Origin: Gonapodya prolifera JEL478
Lineage: Eukaryota > Monoblepharomycota > Monoblepharidomycetes > Monoblepharidales > Gonapodyaceae
Direction: 5' to 3'
Assembly (NCBI GenBank): GCA_001574975.1
Contig: KQ965878.1
Location: forward strand, 21,497-85,496
DNA: 64,000 bases
The notes under the pieces are model-generated. The model was not told where the DNA came from. It saw only the letters and a program-made list of their open reading frames with translations, and searched no databases. The number at the start of each line of letters is the position of its first letter. Position 1 is the first letter of the stretch. The translations under genes were made by a program, and so were the position numbers. Shown here piece by piece: positions 23,733 through 35,345 of the stretch.

Positions 23733-24234
23733 ACAATGTTTCTGCACTTAGAGGGGACCGCGAGAGTTCAGGAAGGAACGTACTCGCCGTTTCTGATAAG
23801 GCGGTGAGATCCAGCTTGCCCGGTGTTGTGGAATTACTACGGATAGGAAGCAGTTAGACGAAACGGCGGATGGTGTCAGTGTTGAACTTCCCTCGCTCGG
23901 GAATCGTCTTCGGGGTCCACGTAACTCTGGAGAGGCACTGCATATCATACACTTGATTTTCTTATGTATATTTGTCAGAATATCGTTCCAATTCTTATAA
24001 ATACTGTCCTCGAGACACCACCTGATGGTGACTGTGCCTCCCACTTTTTGTCCTGCCTCCCGTTCCACTTTCAAACCTTCCCGACTCGATCCACCGGTCA
24101 GTACCTCCTGCACTCCACTCGCACCGCACAATCACGTATTCATCGCCCGCTTTCTCCCACATCCGACCCTTCACTATCACCCTGTTTCATCCCCCGGCAA
24201 CATTTTCTTTCGATTCGCTATCAACCCATCAGAA

Positions 24235-25919
24235 ATGGCACAACCGAACGGCGAAACCCCCAATCGCGCTTGGAACTTCGGCGCCGGTAAGTCTCTTGCC
24301 CGCTTTCAGACGTGATGCGACGTTGTAACCGTATCGCTCCGGATCCAATGAACCTGGCAATCCAACTCCCTCCTCCAACTGCCAGGCCCCGCCGCCATCC
24401 CCGTCTCCGTCCTCCAAACCGCGCAGGCCTCGATGCTCGACTACGCCGGCAGTGGGATGTCTGTCATGGAGCTCTCCCACCGGTCCAAGGAGTACGAGAC
24501 GATTCACAACGCCGCCATCGAGGACTTGAGGAAGCTCTTGGATGTTCCGGAAGAGTACGCGGTCCTGTTTGTGCAGGGTGGGGGGAGCACGATGTTTGCG
24601 AGCGTGGTGTATAATTTGCTGGGTGGGGGGGAGAAGGTTGCGGATTACTTTGGTGAGTGGGTGGGCGGGGAGGTGGTTCAGACAGCAACGTGCAGGAAAA
24701 CTGCGCTCGTCGTAGAGGGGATGATTTCGCGATGGCACCGGATTCTTCGGAAAGATTTTAATCATCTGACCTTCGCTGCTCTCACGAAATCCAACGTCCT
24801 ATCGATGAAAACTCATGTCCGAACCACCACCGCTCACCTTCGTTTTCCCCCATCCTCCTACTCCAGTGACCGGCGCCTGGTCCGAAAAAGCCGCTCAAGA
24901 GGTACGTCTCCTCTGTTCATCCCCCTTTTCCCTTCCCCTTTCCCCCCCAACTAACCCCCCTCACCCCACACTCCCTCCCACCTCCTAGGCCAAACTCCTC
25001 GGCGCCCAGGTCAACACCGTAATCAACACCAAATCGGGCAAGTTCCGCTCCATCCCATCCAAATCCGAATGGACGCTGTCGGCGCCCGAAAAGACCGCGT
25101 ACGCTTACTACTGCATGAACGAGACGGTGCATGGCGTGGAGTGGTTTGAGACACCCGAGGTGGGTGGTGCAAGCGTGTGGTGCGAGGATGGGACGAGTGC
25201 CGAGTAATATATCGACCGTTTCGCTAAACGAGTGACGACCAACTTCCCCGTTCCGACCCCACTACGCAACCACCACTCCGCCCACCACGCAGGTCGACCC
25301 CTCAGTTCCGCTCGTCTGCGACGCCTCCTCCACGATCCTCTCACGCCCGATCCCCATCCGGCGTCACGCTCTCATCTACGCAGGCGCTCAAAAGAACATC
25401 GGCCCCTCCGGCGTGACTGTCGTCATCGTGCGCAAGGACCTCCTTGGCGCCCGCCCGTTCTCGCACCCCGTACCCTTGATGCTCAACTTCAAGACCTACG
25501 CCGACGCCAACTCGCTGTACAACACGCCGCCCACGTGGGGGATCTACGTGTCCGGGCTGGTGTTCAAGTGGCTGTTGGGACTGGGCGGTCTTGAGGGGAT
25601 GGAGGCGATCAACAAACGCAAGGCCTCGAAACTGTACACGGCGCTTGACGCACACCCCAAACTCTTCCAAGCCCCCGTGGCGGGACCCGTACGGTCGCGG
25701 ATGAACGTCGTGTGGCGCGTGTTGGGTGTGGACGGGCAGCCGTCGGATGACCTTGAGAAGGAGTTTTTGAAGGGCGCCGAGGCGAGGAGGATGGTGCAGC
25801 TCAAGGGGCACAGGAGCGCTGGCGGGATCAGGGCGAGTATTTACAATGCGGTGCCGGAGGAGGGCGTGGATGCGTTGGTGGCGTGGGTGGAGGAGTTTGC
25901 GAAGAAGCATTCGGCGTAG
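24235..25919 (+). CDS. SER1: Phosphoserine aminotransferase
   Basis: This PLP enzyme converts 3-phosphohydroxypyruvate and glutamate to phosphoserine in the phosphorylated serine pathway. Five exons, 24235-24286, 24386-24652, 24867-24901, 24989-25159 and 25293-25919, give 383 residues in phase. Family landmarks are WNFGAGPAAIP at the N-terminus, MSVMELSHRSKEY, the cofactor-phosphate loop VLFVQGGGSTMFA, YCMNETVHGVE, CDASSTILSRPI, and the PLP lysine in IYAGAQKNIGPSG. PLMLNFKTYADANSLYNTPP and a C-terminal GHRSAGGIRASIYNA contribute the substrate-binding Arg/His region. Exon 3 is only 35 nt. Confidence in the function is high. Confidence 0.95.
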
Positions 25920-26132
25920 GAAGGAGGCGGTACGGGTGTGTTGGGTTTCCGAAAAAGCAGATTTGCAGAGATGAGCTGAATGATGTTTCATGAAATAATG
26001 AACATATATTCGGAGCTGAGCACAACATTATCCTCGTAAGCAGTGTGAAAAAGAAGTTCCGTCTGTACCCCCTGAGTCCTGTCCAGTCTCAAATGATCAA
26101 GTCAAGCAAATAACGCCTTGGCTGGCTTGGCA

Positions 26133-26732
26133 TCAGTGAGAAGTCGGTGGTGCCATCTGAAATGCAGCAGGTTGCGGAGCATGTGCCTTTAAAGCGGGGT
26201 ACTTTTTGACTTTCGAGAATTACAGGAATGTCACTGCGTCTGTGGTCGACCACGGTGCAATCAGTTTGAACTCACTCTCGTTCGTCTCTTGAGTAAGGGC
26301 GAAGCACGGGCAGCAGCAAACCGAGACGAGGTCCTCTACTGTGTCGCCCTGTCGACCAAGAATCCAAGGAAGAAACCATCTCAGTACAGGACCATGAAGG
26401 GGCCAGGTTCCACGAATGAGAGCTCACCGGAATGTTTCTGGCCCTGCGGACCGCCTCGCGTCTTTGCATACCGACAATGCAGGATAGACCGCAGCAGACA
26501 GAGAGAGCTCTGAGTGGAGAGACTGTGACATCAGAAACACGAGCACGTCGAACGGGAGAACCCAATCTCACCCGTAGATTGCTCCTTGAGTGACACAGTC
26601 ACCCAATCCCTCGGCCTCGGAGATTTGTCCGTGTGGAATGCATGGCACAAACCAGGAGATGATGAAGGTCTCGAGATCGTCAACGACGTCGAACTGCGGA
26701 AATGGGTCGGTTGATGGGAAGGTGAGATCGTC
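26133..26732 (-). CDS. PLAC8 (Cys-rich) family protein, N-terminal exon(s) unresolved
   Basis: Four exons read on the minus strand: 26732-26572, 26509-26428, 26348-26276 and 26209-26133. Together they give the C-terminal 130 residues. The PLAC8 pattern is clear: DDLETFIISWFVPCIPHGQI, then LGDCVTQGAIYGALSVCCG, an Arg-rich link (RREAVRRARNI), and the Cys cluster VCCCPCFALTQETNE before a Pro/Ala-rich tail ending at TGA 26135-26133. PLAC8 proteins are small membrane-associated proteins involved in metal or calcium homeostasis and organ-size control in various eukaryotes; the role here is unknown. The first exon, expected to contain W..GLF-type sequence, may lie at 26770-26900 but could not be fixed. 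Confidence 0.8.
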
Positions 26733-26899
26733 CTGCAGGAAGAAAGAAGAGTCGGAATGACACCCACGAGCGGTTTGTCCCAAGAGCGAGTTTGAGCCTG
26801 GCGATGAAAACGGAATCACAGCGATGAGTGACGGTGGCGGAGGGCGGAGAATCCATCGCGGCGGCATTCCGATTGCGATCCCCACCATTGCGAGTTGTG

Positions 26900-27899
26900 T
26901 TTCCAGAGACGCAAAAGACCCAAAGTGGAGTGTTGCCCAGCAAAGGCGGAGATTCCTTTTTAAGTGTCGTGGCCGCAAGGAGGCGGTGCGTGCGTGTCCC
27001 TGGCTGGGGGCTGAAAGCGACCGTGGCCAATGATGCCAAAGCTGGCCCCAGTTCGGTGGCGGGTCGTGCCGCAATGTTTGAGTGGCTTTTCGATGGGGAA
27101 ATGCAAGAGTGTGGACGTGACATTGACTGCTGTTTCGTCTTTACTTTGTGTAGTGACTCTAATATTGGAGAATGCCCTGAACGTAATGTGGGGTTAAAGA
27201 CTATGTTCAGCTGACGGTGTCCATCTTCGAGAGATTCTGCAGCGACTCTTGAGTTCACACTTCTTCCTTTGTTTATATACGTGCTTCTCAAAATGCAAAA
27301 AAGTTGATCTTTGCCTGGACGACCCGAGCAAGGCCTTGAACGTAGGACCCGCGCCAGATTCAATTCATAGTTTTTTTATCGAGCTTGCAGCAGCTTGGAT
27401 CAGACTGGCTGAATCTCCGCAAGCTCTCATGGACTCATAGTGCCATCACTGGCCATTTCCATTTCCAATTATGTCTCCCCGAAAGCCACATCGAGAGCCA
27501 GTTGCGGTTAATATTCTGGGAGATCTAGAACACTCCGGTATTATTTTCAAAGTCGAGAATCTTCTATGGGAATCTTGAATGCCGATTCGCCGGAATGAAT
27601 GGAGACGCGACTTCCTGAAGAACCACCCGAGCGCGGGCAGAACAGGATGCCAAAACAGAGCTAGGAATCATACCGAAGAACACCAAAGGTGGGTCGCTTT
27701 TGACATCCCACCGTTTGAATACCATCAGGTTTTAGGGATGTTATCAGGAGTGTCAGGAGTGTCAGGCGGGTCACGGTCGGAATCCCGCGGGACATGATTT
27801 GGTCCACTTCTTCCCATCTTTCCGGTCTTCCCTGCGTGCATCAAGCCGTACTGTAAGCAGAATAACCTGGTAGCACCGCCTCTTGACGCACAGGGGCCG
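26900..27899. other. Stretch without supported gene (possible PLAC8 5' exons at left edge)
   Basis: Open frames up to 227 codons occur on the minus strand but look like shadows without domains. No repeats or RNA genes were recognised. Confidence 0.35.
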
Positions 27900-29890
27900 A
27901 TGGCTGAAGCTGCAGCCACAACCTCGAGCTTCCACAAACGATCGACAGCTGCCCCACAGCACTCCACCGTCCTCGTCATCGGTGTAGGAATGGCAGGACT
28001 GGCAGCAGCGCACTGCATCCGTAAGGATGGAATTGACGTGAAAGTGCTCGAAGCGCGAGATAGGGTTGGTGGAAGGTGAGCATTGTTGAGCTTTTTGGAG
28101 TCTCTCGCGAAAGCCGCTTACTCGTATTCCATGTGTGGTCCCGACTCGTGCTACGGTGCCAGAACTTACACCTGGAATGCGTTCGGAGTGCCGCTTGACC
28201 TTGGTGCTAGGTGGGATGGGAACAAGCGGTTTCGACTACATTCGTACCACCGATTACGTCTTCACATAAACCATTCTATGCTTACAGCTGGATCCAGGGG
28301 ACTGATGGAACGCCTTTGCTGGCAAACGAGGATCCACCGCTGGTGAATATTCCATTTTCCGAGATGTGAACTCGAGCTCATCTTCACGGTCGACCCGTCA
28401 CTCCAAAGTACACTGGCCGACTCTACATGTCGAGCAAAGCGCGTTATACCACCCTCGAACCCACCAGCGTCTCTCTGGTGAAACGCTGCAGCCGTACATC
28501 GAGGTGTTTCTGCCCCTCATCGGCGGATCTCGCCTTGCAGTGTACAAAACAGAAGTAGTCGGGCAACAATTCCGACGTACCTCTGGAGGACTGGTGGAAG
28601 CGAGAAATATCGAATTTGTGTCATGAGCTCCGCAAGGATGGGAAGTCGGAGGAATTCGTGCAAGACGTGGAGCTTGTGGTCTTGCCATGGTGGCGGGGTA
28701 CGCGAGCGCGTCGGGAGGAGACCCGTCTGGTGAGCTTCAAGGGCCCAATCTGCGAGAGAATCGACGGAGATGTACTTGTGTGTAATCCTGGCTGCCGGAT
28801 GTCGATCCACCAGTATTGGCTTCCGACACCGACTGCAACGCGTTTAACGGTGAAGACCACACCGATGCATTTGTCCATGACGGGTACCACGTCGTGCTCG
28901 ACAACATCACTCAAGACGCCGACCTTCGTGTGGGGCATGACATCCTTCTTTCAAAGGTAGTCACCCGGATCGAATACACGCCTTCCCAACCCACCACCAG
29001 TAGCCTCGCCACACCCAGGCACCGACCACGAGCGAATGCAACATGCTCAGACGGGTCGCAGTACACGTGCGAGCACATCACAGTGACGTTGCCCATTGGG
29101 GTGCTCGAGGCGCGACACGAGACCGCGTTCGACCCTCCACTGCCGAAACGTATTGTTGGGGCGATAGACGGACTGGGAGCGGGGCTGCGCGATAAAGTGG
29201 CTCTGAAGTTCGAGAAGGCGTGGTATGAGTGGCCTCACTTCTCCGCACTCGCCTTCCGTCGTGTGCTCATTGACGGAGTACGTCTTCACCGACTTCTCCT
29301 CCATCTTCCTCTCTCGCGCTCCCACCACACCAAACCCCCCACGAGGTGACTTCCGTCCCTACCCACTCAACCCTCTCTATATCGTCAACGCCCACCGGAT
29401 CTCCAGCGCTTCTGTGCTCGTGGTGATTTGTTATCGAGGATAGGCGGAGGCGGCTGAGACGGCGGAGGAGAGCGAGGTGGTCCAGATGGTGATGGATGCG
29501 CTGAGGGAGACTATTGGGAATGGTGCGGAGGGGGTGACGGAGCCGGTGGACGTGAAGGTGAGGCACATGCCTGTCGTCAACTTCTCACACCTCGCGTGAA
29601 CTCCATTCCGCCGAATCCTCTTCCGGCTCTCGCACTCCCACCGCACAGCTCACACGCTGGCACACCGACCCCTTCTCCGTCTGCTCGTACTCCTACCTCC
29701 CGCAAGGACACGGCTCGTTCTCCGCCGCGCAGGACAAACTTTGCCAGCCCTCCATGATCCCTTTAAAGGGCGCGTCAGGTTCGGGGGGGGACACACGAGC
29801 GACACGGATTGGAGCAGCGTGCATGGTGCGTGGATGAGTGGCGCGAGGGAGGGGAAGAGGGTTCTGGATGCGGTTCGACGAGGGGTTTGA
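27900..29890 (+). pseudogene. Degenerate FAD-dependent polyamine-oxidase-like (amine oxidase) gene
   Basis: The start exon 27900-28075 has the dinucleotide-binding motif STVLVIGVGMAGLAAAH and ends ARDRVGGR. Exon 28163-28210 gives YTWNAFGVPLDLGAR and exon 28288 onward SWIQGTDGTPLL, both typical of polyamine oxidase / LSD1-type enzymes. A middle block at 28816-29270 contains CEHITVTLPIGVLEA and PPLPKRIVGAI. Near the C-terminus an in-frame TAG (29441-29443) falls where the family has GE/GG. After WHTDPFSVCSYSYLPQG the frame shifts before GRVRFGGGHTS and VHGAWMSGA, which ends at TGA 29890. The segment 28370-28815 does not read through. I infer a decayed gene; single-base assembly errors could mimic part of this. 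Confidence 0.7.
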
Positions 29891-30124
29891 ACTTTTTAGG
29901 TCCGAACCGCGGAGATGGAAGCGAGTGGGGACGTAAGTAGTGGTACGTAGACGCGATATCGAACTTTGAAAGTTATGAGATACACATACCATAAAGGGAG
30001 TTCGATTGCCTTTAGTCTTGTCGAACGTGAAGAGGCTCAACACGGATGCATTCAGGACCGCGAGCGAAGAGAAGATGAAGCAACGTGTTGATATTTACAT
30101 TTAACGCTGTACAAAAGCGTCTCT

Positions 30125-31435
30125 CTAACGCATGTACCCTGCAGGCGGTGGCGCGTACGGGTTGAGCGGGTTGCCGACTGTTGGCATCACATTCCCCGCC
30201 ATTGGCCCACCACCTAGCCCACCGCCTCCACCACCTCCAAGGTACCCAACCGGCCTCTCATTCTTGAACAAGAACTGGAGCGAGTACGTCTTGCCGTCAG
30301 GGTCCCAATATGTCCAGAACCGTCCCTCGGCTCGATCAATCTCTCGCGCCTGCACGCGGAAGGACACGTTCTCATATGGCTCGGCGGCAAAAATGAGGTA
30401 CTGGATCGCGCGGTTGGGGAGTTCCTGGTGCTGCTCGAAGGCGTTCATGAACCGGTGGCGCGGTTTGATGCCGTCGCCGATTTCGGGGTATGAGACTTGG
30501 AAGAGAAGCCCGACTTGGCGGGTTGTGGGGTCACGGACCTGTTTCGCGTGGAAGATTGGTGAATGGGTGAGTGGGTGAGTGGGTGGGTGGGTGTCCAACG
30601 ATAAATACAGTCTCCATTGTGTCCAAACCCAAACGCTACGGATGTCGCCCTTATCAGCCCTTCCCCGTCATGTGACTCCCTCAAAACATATTCGAAATTT
30701 CCAGTGCAGGTCACTTCTCAACACGAGCTCCTCCACCCAAACCGCATCACCCCTGATCCTCGGGAGGCGAACCACTCTGACGTCCCTGGCCGAGACCAAT
30801 CGGATAAAGTGGTCGTCTTCACCCTATCCCGTCACGCGACTCATCCAAATCGATTAGCCCATTCCAGTCGCACGCAAATCATGCCCATGTCTATTCGCTA
30901 GTCCAACACCTCTCCCAAAGGAGAGTCCTGTACCGTACGCACCTTTGTGACCTTATACCCCGGCCGCCCAATCTTGACCGCCACCCTCTTAATCTCTATT
31001 TTCGGTTTCGCCGCCTCAATCAACTTGGGCATCTGCGTCTCCTGGTCCTTGGCGTCCTTTGCCGCGCGGCGGGCCAAATTGGTCTGGTGCTTCTTCCCCT
31101 GTGTGTGCGCGAGGTAGGACCCTTCGTTGGTGTGGAGCGTGAGACAGAGTTTGCATTCGTAGGTTCCGAGGTGGTTTTTCATAAACTGGAGTGGGGTGTT
31201 GACGGATCGGTTTCATTCATGGACGGGAAGGAGACCAGGCGAGTCAGAGACACCGGGCCAAAAAGTCTAAAACTGTCACCCCACACCGCACTCACGTAGG
31301 GATCCTTTGCCAGGTCGATTGTCTCCAGCGCGAGCTTCCGCAGCCTCTCCCTTCTGTCGACATTGCTCTCGCTGTACCCGGCCACACCGCCCGACCCGGG
31401 CTTGCTTCCCGCACGATTTTGGAAGTCTGGTGAGC

Positions 31436-31525
<90 letters not shown>

Positions 31526-31651
31526 GGTGGGTGGTGGGACGGGGTGGGGGGGAAAGATGGTGCGCAGTCGGGGACGTGCAAGGCGTGGAAGGGAAGGAGA
31601 CGTTGAGAAAACTTTTTTCCCAGAGAGAGCGAAAAGGGATGACTGACCCAT
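30125..31651 (-). CDS. SF3A2: Splicing factor 3A subunit 2 (PRP11 orthologue)
   Basis: An SF3a subunit of the U2 snRNP needed for branch-site recognition. Exons 31651-31648, 31426-31296, 31185-30943 and 30538-30125 give 263 residues. The first coding exon is only four bases (ATGG), so Met plus one base is spliced to a conserved start continuing DFQNRAGSKPGSGGVA. The C2H2 matrin-type zinc finger is intact (TYECKLCLTLH, then SYLAHTQGKKHQ), followed by KIGRPGYKVTK, GLLFQVSYPEI and the AAEPYENVSF / GRFWTYWDPD blocks. The C-terminus is a short Gly/Pro tail, not the long Pro repeats of animals. Intron 1 includes an extreme poly-C tract (poly-G on the plus strand). The intron before the last exon is 404 nt, long for this window. 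Confidence 0.95.
31438..31524. repeat. Poly-G/C homopolymer tract in SF3A2 intron 1
   Basis: There are 47 consecutive G on the plus strand, one A at 31485, and 39 more G. On the SF3A2 transcript strand this is poly-C lying close upstream of the exon-2 acceptor. The length may be collapsed or inflated by assembly. Confidence 0.95.
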
Positions 31652-31849
31652 CGTTGCGTCCGATCGGCCTTCCTTCCAGAGGCAGTATGTGAAATGGAGC
31701 ACAACTGTGGTCACTAAGACAAGACTGATACATTTTGAATACACTGCAAATGTATCCTCTTCATATTTGAATTTTTCGAATAGCAAGTAAATAACTCAGT
31801 ATAAACATGATGTTTAGGGATAAGCGCTCCGGTGATGGTTCAAAGCTTG

Positions 31850-32300
31850 TGATTTCACCAACAAACAGTGATTCGAGGTACATAGAGACCAAGTGCAACG
31901 TCAGGAGTATGGTTGTCCACCTGTCTCAGCTGATGTCGTCCACCTATCAAATTCCGCCGTCACGGCACCCTTCCGCGGTGGAAGGGTGAAGGAGAAAGGA
32001 ATGATAAAGAGTTCGGTCGCCCCAGCATTCGGTACTGCGCTTGTCAGTCGCGATCAGCATATCTCCAACTTTTCCAGTCGTATACGTAGTGCAGCGCTAT
32101 CGTAGTAAAGTTCACCAAGTTCACAACTGACCACGTCTGACCTGATCCACACAACCAAACCGACAGGTATACCCCGCCGAGCCCCTCACATCGCATATCA
32201 CTTCGCGACCAATTTTTCTTCGGTCGACGAACCGGGCGCAGTGTGGATTCGTCGGGTTGAGGTGAGTGGTGTTGGGGAACCAACAGTTGAGATGCCGGTC
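31850..32300 (-). pseudogene. Decayed ANKRD39-like copy upstream of the left MFS gene
   Basis: The block resembles the decayed ANKRD39 copy at 34970-35345: gtataccccgccgagcccct here matches gtataccccaccgaatccct there, and tagtgcagcgct matches aagtgcagcgct. Short coding echoes survive (CEGLGGVYLSV versus CEGFGGVYRSV; IALHYVYDW versus ALHYAARTG of the intact gene). The right edge (ggtgagtggtgttggggaa) also matches the flank of the ANKRD39 5' fragment at 50.4 kb. No functional frame is left. Confidence 0.55.
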
Positions 32301-32545
32301 AGAAAAGGTGATTGACGCTTCGCCTTCAGTCAGCAAAATCGGCATTAGGAGGGAGACAAATAAATGATGGGAGGCATGGGGGCCAATTCTCAGACCCGGA
32401 CGCCACCCAACGCCACCCAAAAGGCCTCAGTTCACGGGTGAGTAATGAACCGGACGGTACCCCTTACATCCGAACCTTTAGAGACATGAAATCTGCTCAG
32501 ATCGCATTTGAACTTCAATAATAGAGATTCTTTTCAGTGGAACCA

Positions 32546-34485
32546 ATGGCATCGGACCTTCAAGGCTCGGAAAACCTCCCTACATCGCCGCTCGCTGCCG
32601 AAAAGGAGGACTTGGAGAAAGTCCAGGCATTGGAGTACGGTCCACCGCCCGATGGTGGATTCAAGGCGTGGAGTGTGGTTGCCTGCTACTTCCTTATCGC
32701 CTTCGTCAGCTGGGGGACATCACTGTTCAGCTGGGGCGTTTTCTTGGTGAGCCTCGTCTTGACAGCGGATGCAAGCAAGTTCACTCATTCCATTCAATTC
32801 CATTTCGTTCATTTGTTTTGCAGGGTTACTACTATGGTGCCAATGTCTTCCCGGGAGCGTCGCTTACACTCTACACACTAACTGGAGGGTTCACACTCGC
32901 CGCCGGTACTATCGCAGCCCCATTCTTGGGCAATCTTGCAGATCGTTTCGGATACCGCCCGGTCGTGATCGGTGGAGCGCTTCTCAGTGGTATCTCGTAC
33001 ATTATTGCATCATTTGCTGGTACGTTTACTACACTCGGCGCATGTGTCGAAATGCTCAGAGTTTGACTTTTGTTCCATCTGTAGGACCGGGCCAAGTGTG
33101 GATGATCGTTCTCTTCCAGGGAATTACGAACGGTGTTGGAGCGCAGGCATCATGGATGGTTGCTCTTGCCGCCATTCCCTCCTGGTTCAGCAAGAAGACT
33201 GGTCTCGCCATGGTAAGCGCGCGAATATCCTTTGTCGGACGATATCTTCATTAAACCTTACGGGCAACTTTTTACAGAGCATTGCGTTCCTGGGAAGTCC
33301 CATTGGAGGATTTGCTTTCAGTGAGTGAAAGAAATCCTCTTTTTCACATATTTCTTTACAATTCGTTTTTTATCTATCAGCTAACTTAACACAAGCCCTC
33401 TTGGACCGCGTTGGCCTCGCTTGGACTTTGAGAACTCTCGGTTTCCTAACCATTGGCGGTGAGCAAAAGAATGGTGCCAACCTTTCGCGTTACACTATTG
33501 AATTCAAACATCTCGTTGCGTTCGCAATGGTTTTTTTTTTTTAGTAATCGGGGTGTTTTCCTTGGGAATTACATCCAGAATTCCTCCTCAAGTACGTTTA
33601 ACACAACTTTCCATCGGACTCGCTGTAGTAACGATTTGCCGTTTCATCCTGTCCAGCCCAAGAAGCAAACATTCGATCCCGCAACATTCAAAGAGCCTGT
33701 CTTCATTCTTTGCTTCCTCGGAAGTATCGTATCCAACTTTAGTGCCACCCTCCCACTGTTCTATATGACATGTGAGCATCTATGTTCTCGTGACTATTNA
33801 TCTTCGGAATGATACATATCTCCGTCTCTCCAGCGTACGGCGCTCAACTCGGAATTGATAACACGAGCGTTACCTGGATTCTCAGCTTCTTGAACTTGTC
33901 AACTGTTGTGGCACGTGTGATTTTCGGGGGCCTCAACAATATCATCGGACCACTCAACATCCTAATCTTCTGCAACTTAACCGGCGGCCTAGTGGGTCTT
34001 GTAATGTGGCGCTACGCTACAACGTATGGAACATTGTTGGCCTTTTCGTTGTTGGTGAGTTCCCCAGTGCTCGGCTCTAATATTTCAGACACTTGTACCT
34101 GATTGACTCTTTGTGTACTTTTTACAGTACGGCGCTACTGGAGCACAATTCACCGCACAGCTTCCGATTGTCGTTCCTTCGATTTGGGGCTCTGAAGATT
34201 CTGCAAGCAAGCTCGGAGTTATGATGGCGTCGTTCACTTTTGGTCGGTGTCATCGATTGACTTCGCATCCGATCAACTGCAATCTTAACACAAATATNTC
34301 TTCTCGCTTATAGGCTCCATCTTTGGAAATTTCATCGGTGGCCGTATTTTGGACGCGAATACTTTNCCCAACCCGTACTCTCCAGTTGGATACAGTCAAG
34401 ACTACACCGCGGTACAAAATTACACCGGTATTATCTGGTTCATCGGTGCTGCGATTTTTATTGCAATGCGGATCAAAATTACGGG
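32546..34485 (+). CDS. MCH/monocarboxylate-type MFS transporter, left copy (C-terminus lost in gap)
   Basis: A twelve-helix major facilitator related to fungal MCH and animal monocarboxylate transporters; substrate unknown. Exons are 32546-32746, 32824-33019, 33085-33212, 33278-33320, 33381-33458, 33545-33591, 33657-33771, 33834-34054, 34128-34242 and 34314-34485, all in phase. The cytosolic start ends in PPPDGGFKAWSVVACYF, a family hallmark. Helix 2 to 3 holds GNLADRFGYRPV, and later helices include IAFLGSPIGGFAF, CNLTGGLVGLVMW and FIGAAIFIAMRIKI. The 30-N gap at 34486-34515 removes the last residues. By comparison with the decayed copy at 46.9 kb only about ten are missing. Positions 33799, 34298 and 34366 are ambiguous. 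It is the inverted twin of the gene at 48216-50155. Confidence 0.88.
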
Positions 34486-34643
34486 NNNNNNNNNNNNNNN
34501 NNNNNNNNNNNNNNNTAAGGACCTTGTTAATTCATATATCATTGTACCTAATTTACACGTTTTGATGAAGAAAAGGGTAAAAGCGGGTAAAAAGATGGTG
34601 CCAGTGCTGAGAGGCCGCCCAACTTTTCATTCAATTTATGTGC
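32590..34643. repeat. Left arm of identical inverted repeat
   Basis: About 2.05 kb that appears identical, in inverse orientation, to 48058-50111, including Ns. Left of about 32590 and right of about 34643 the two arms still align but with scattered differences. Confidence 0.85.
34486..34515. other. Assembly gap (30 N)
   Basis: Gap at the very 3' end of the left MFS copy. It is mirrored exactly by the gap at 48186-48215. Confidence 0.99.
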
Positions 34644-34969
34644 AGACACGGAAACACGGTGCGAGCTCCCCGAACCACGTCACCTACACACAGAATATGA
34701 CATCGTCGTAGTAGCAACGGTTCTTTCACGAGAATGAGGAATCGAGCGGACGAGAAAGGGCTTGCTCACTCATATTTGTGTTTGATTGGCCTTCGTTCCA
34801 GACACAGAGCGTGAAATGAAGGGTGACTGAAGGACTTCATTTGGAGTAGTCGAGGCATGGCAAGAAGCGCAAAGTATCCAAAATGCATGGCAGTGACAGA
34901 GATGATGAGAGAGCACACTTCCAGTTCGGCTGTGACACGTCTCAAAGCTCAAGGGTAAGTGGATGGCGA

Positions 34970-35345
34970 CCCATAGTAGCTTGAAGTTCCGTCGTATTGG
35001 CATTCACGTCCGCACCACTCGCCAGAAAGTATTCGACACATCTCCACGTTTCACGTCCTTACAGCAAGTGCAGCGCTGGGGTATCGCAGGATTGCCATCA
35101 TCGAGTGGTCAAATTGAAAGTCGACCGACATCGCACCAAACCCAAGACGGACCGGTATACCCCACCGAATCCCTCGCAATCGGAAAATCCCTGCCAAGTC
35201 CCTCCTGGCCGTCTTGAAGTCGCTGCTAATGCCGCCGCGTGGAATGACCGGTCAAACTCGAGTTCGTCCAGCGACTGGGTTAACGGGGTTCGGGTGGATG
35301 TGCATTTGAGGGTAAACCAGGATACTCCAGCATTCCCGTGCGTGG
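34970..35345 (-). pseudogene. Decayed ANKRD39-like copy, convergent to the left MFS gene
   Basis: The minus strand reads TRTPLTQSLDELEFDRSFHAAAL, closely matching TQTPFTQSLEELGFDRSIHAAAN of the intact gene at 45903. The first ankyrin repeat is then out of frame. Exon 2 is still recognisable near its end (ASGADVNA, TTELQAT). Insertions, deletions and loss of frame show a pseudogene. It lies in the same convergent arrangement with MFS as the intact ANKRD39 does on the right arm. Confidence 0.75.

Noticed and set aside
26680-27363. Minus-strand open frame of 227 codons
   Set aside because: The PLAC8 exon at its right-hand end uses a different frame with proper splice sites; the long frame shows no family features.
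29420-29445. A mini-intron removing the TAG in the amine oxidase
   Set aside because: GT...AG distance of about 24 nt is too short, and a separate frameshift remains downstream.
31307-31786. Long poly-Gly / poly-Pro open frames
   Set aside because: They are created by the G homopolymer inside SF3A2 intron 1.
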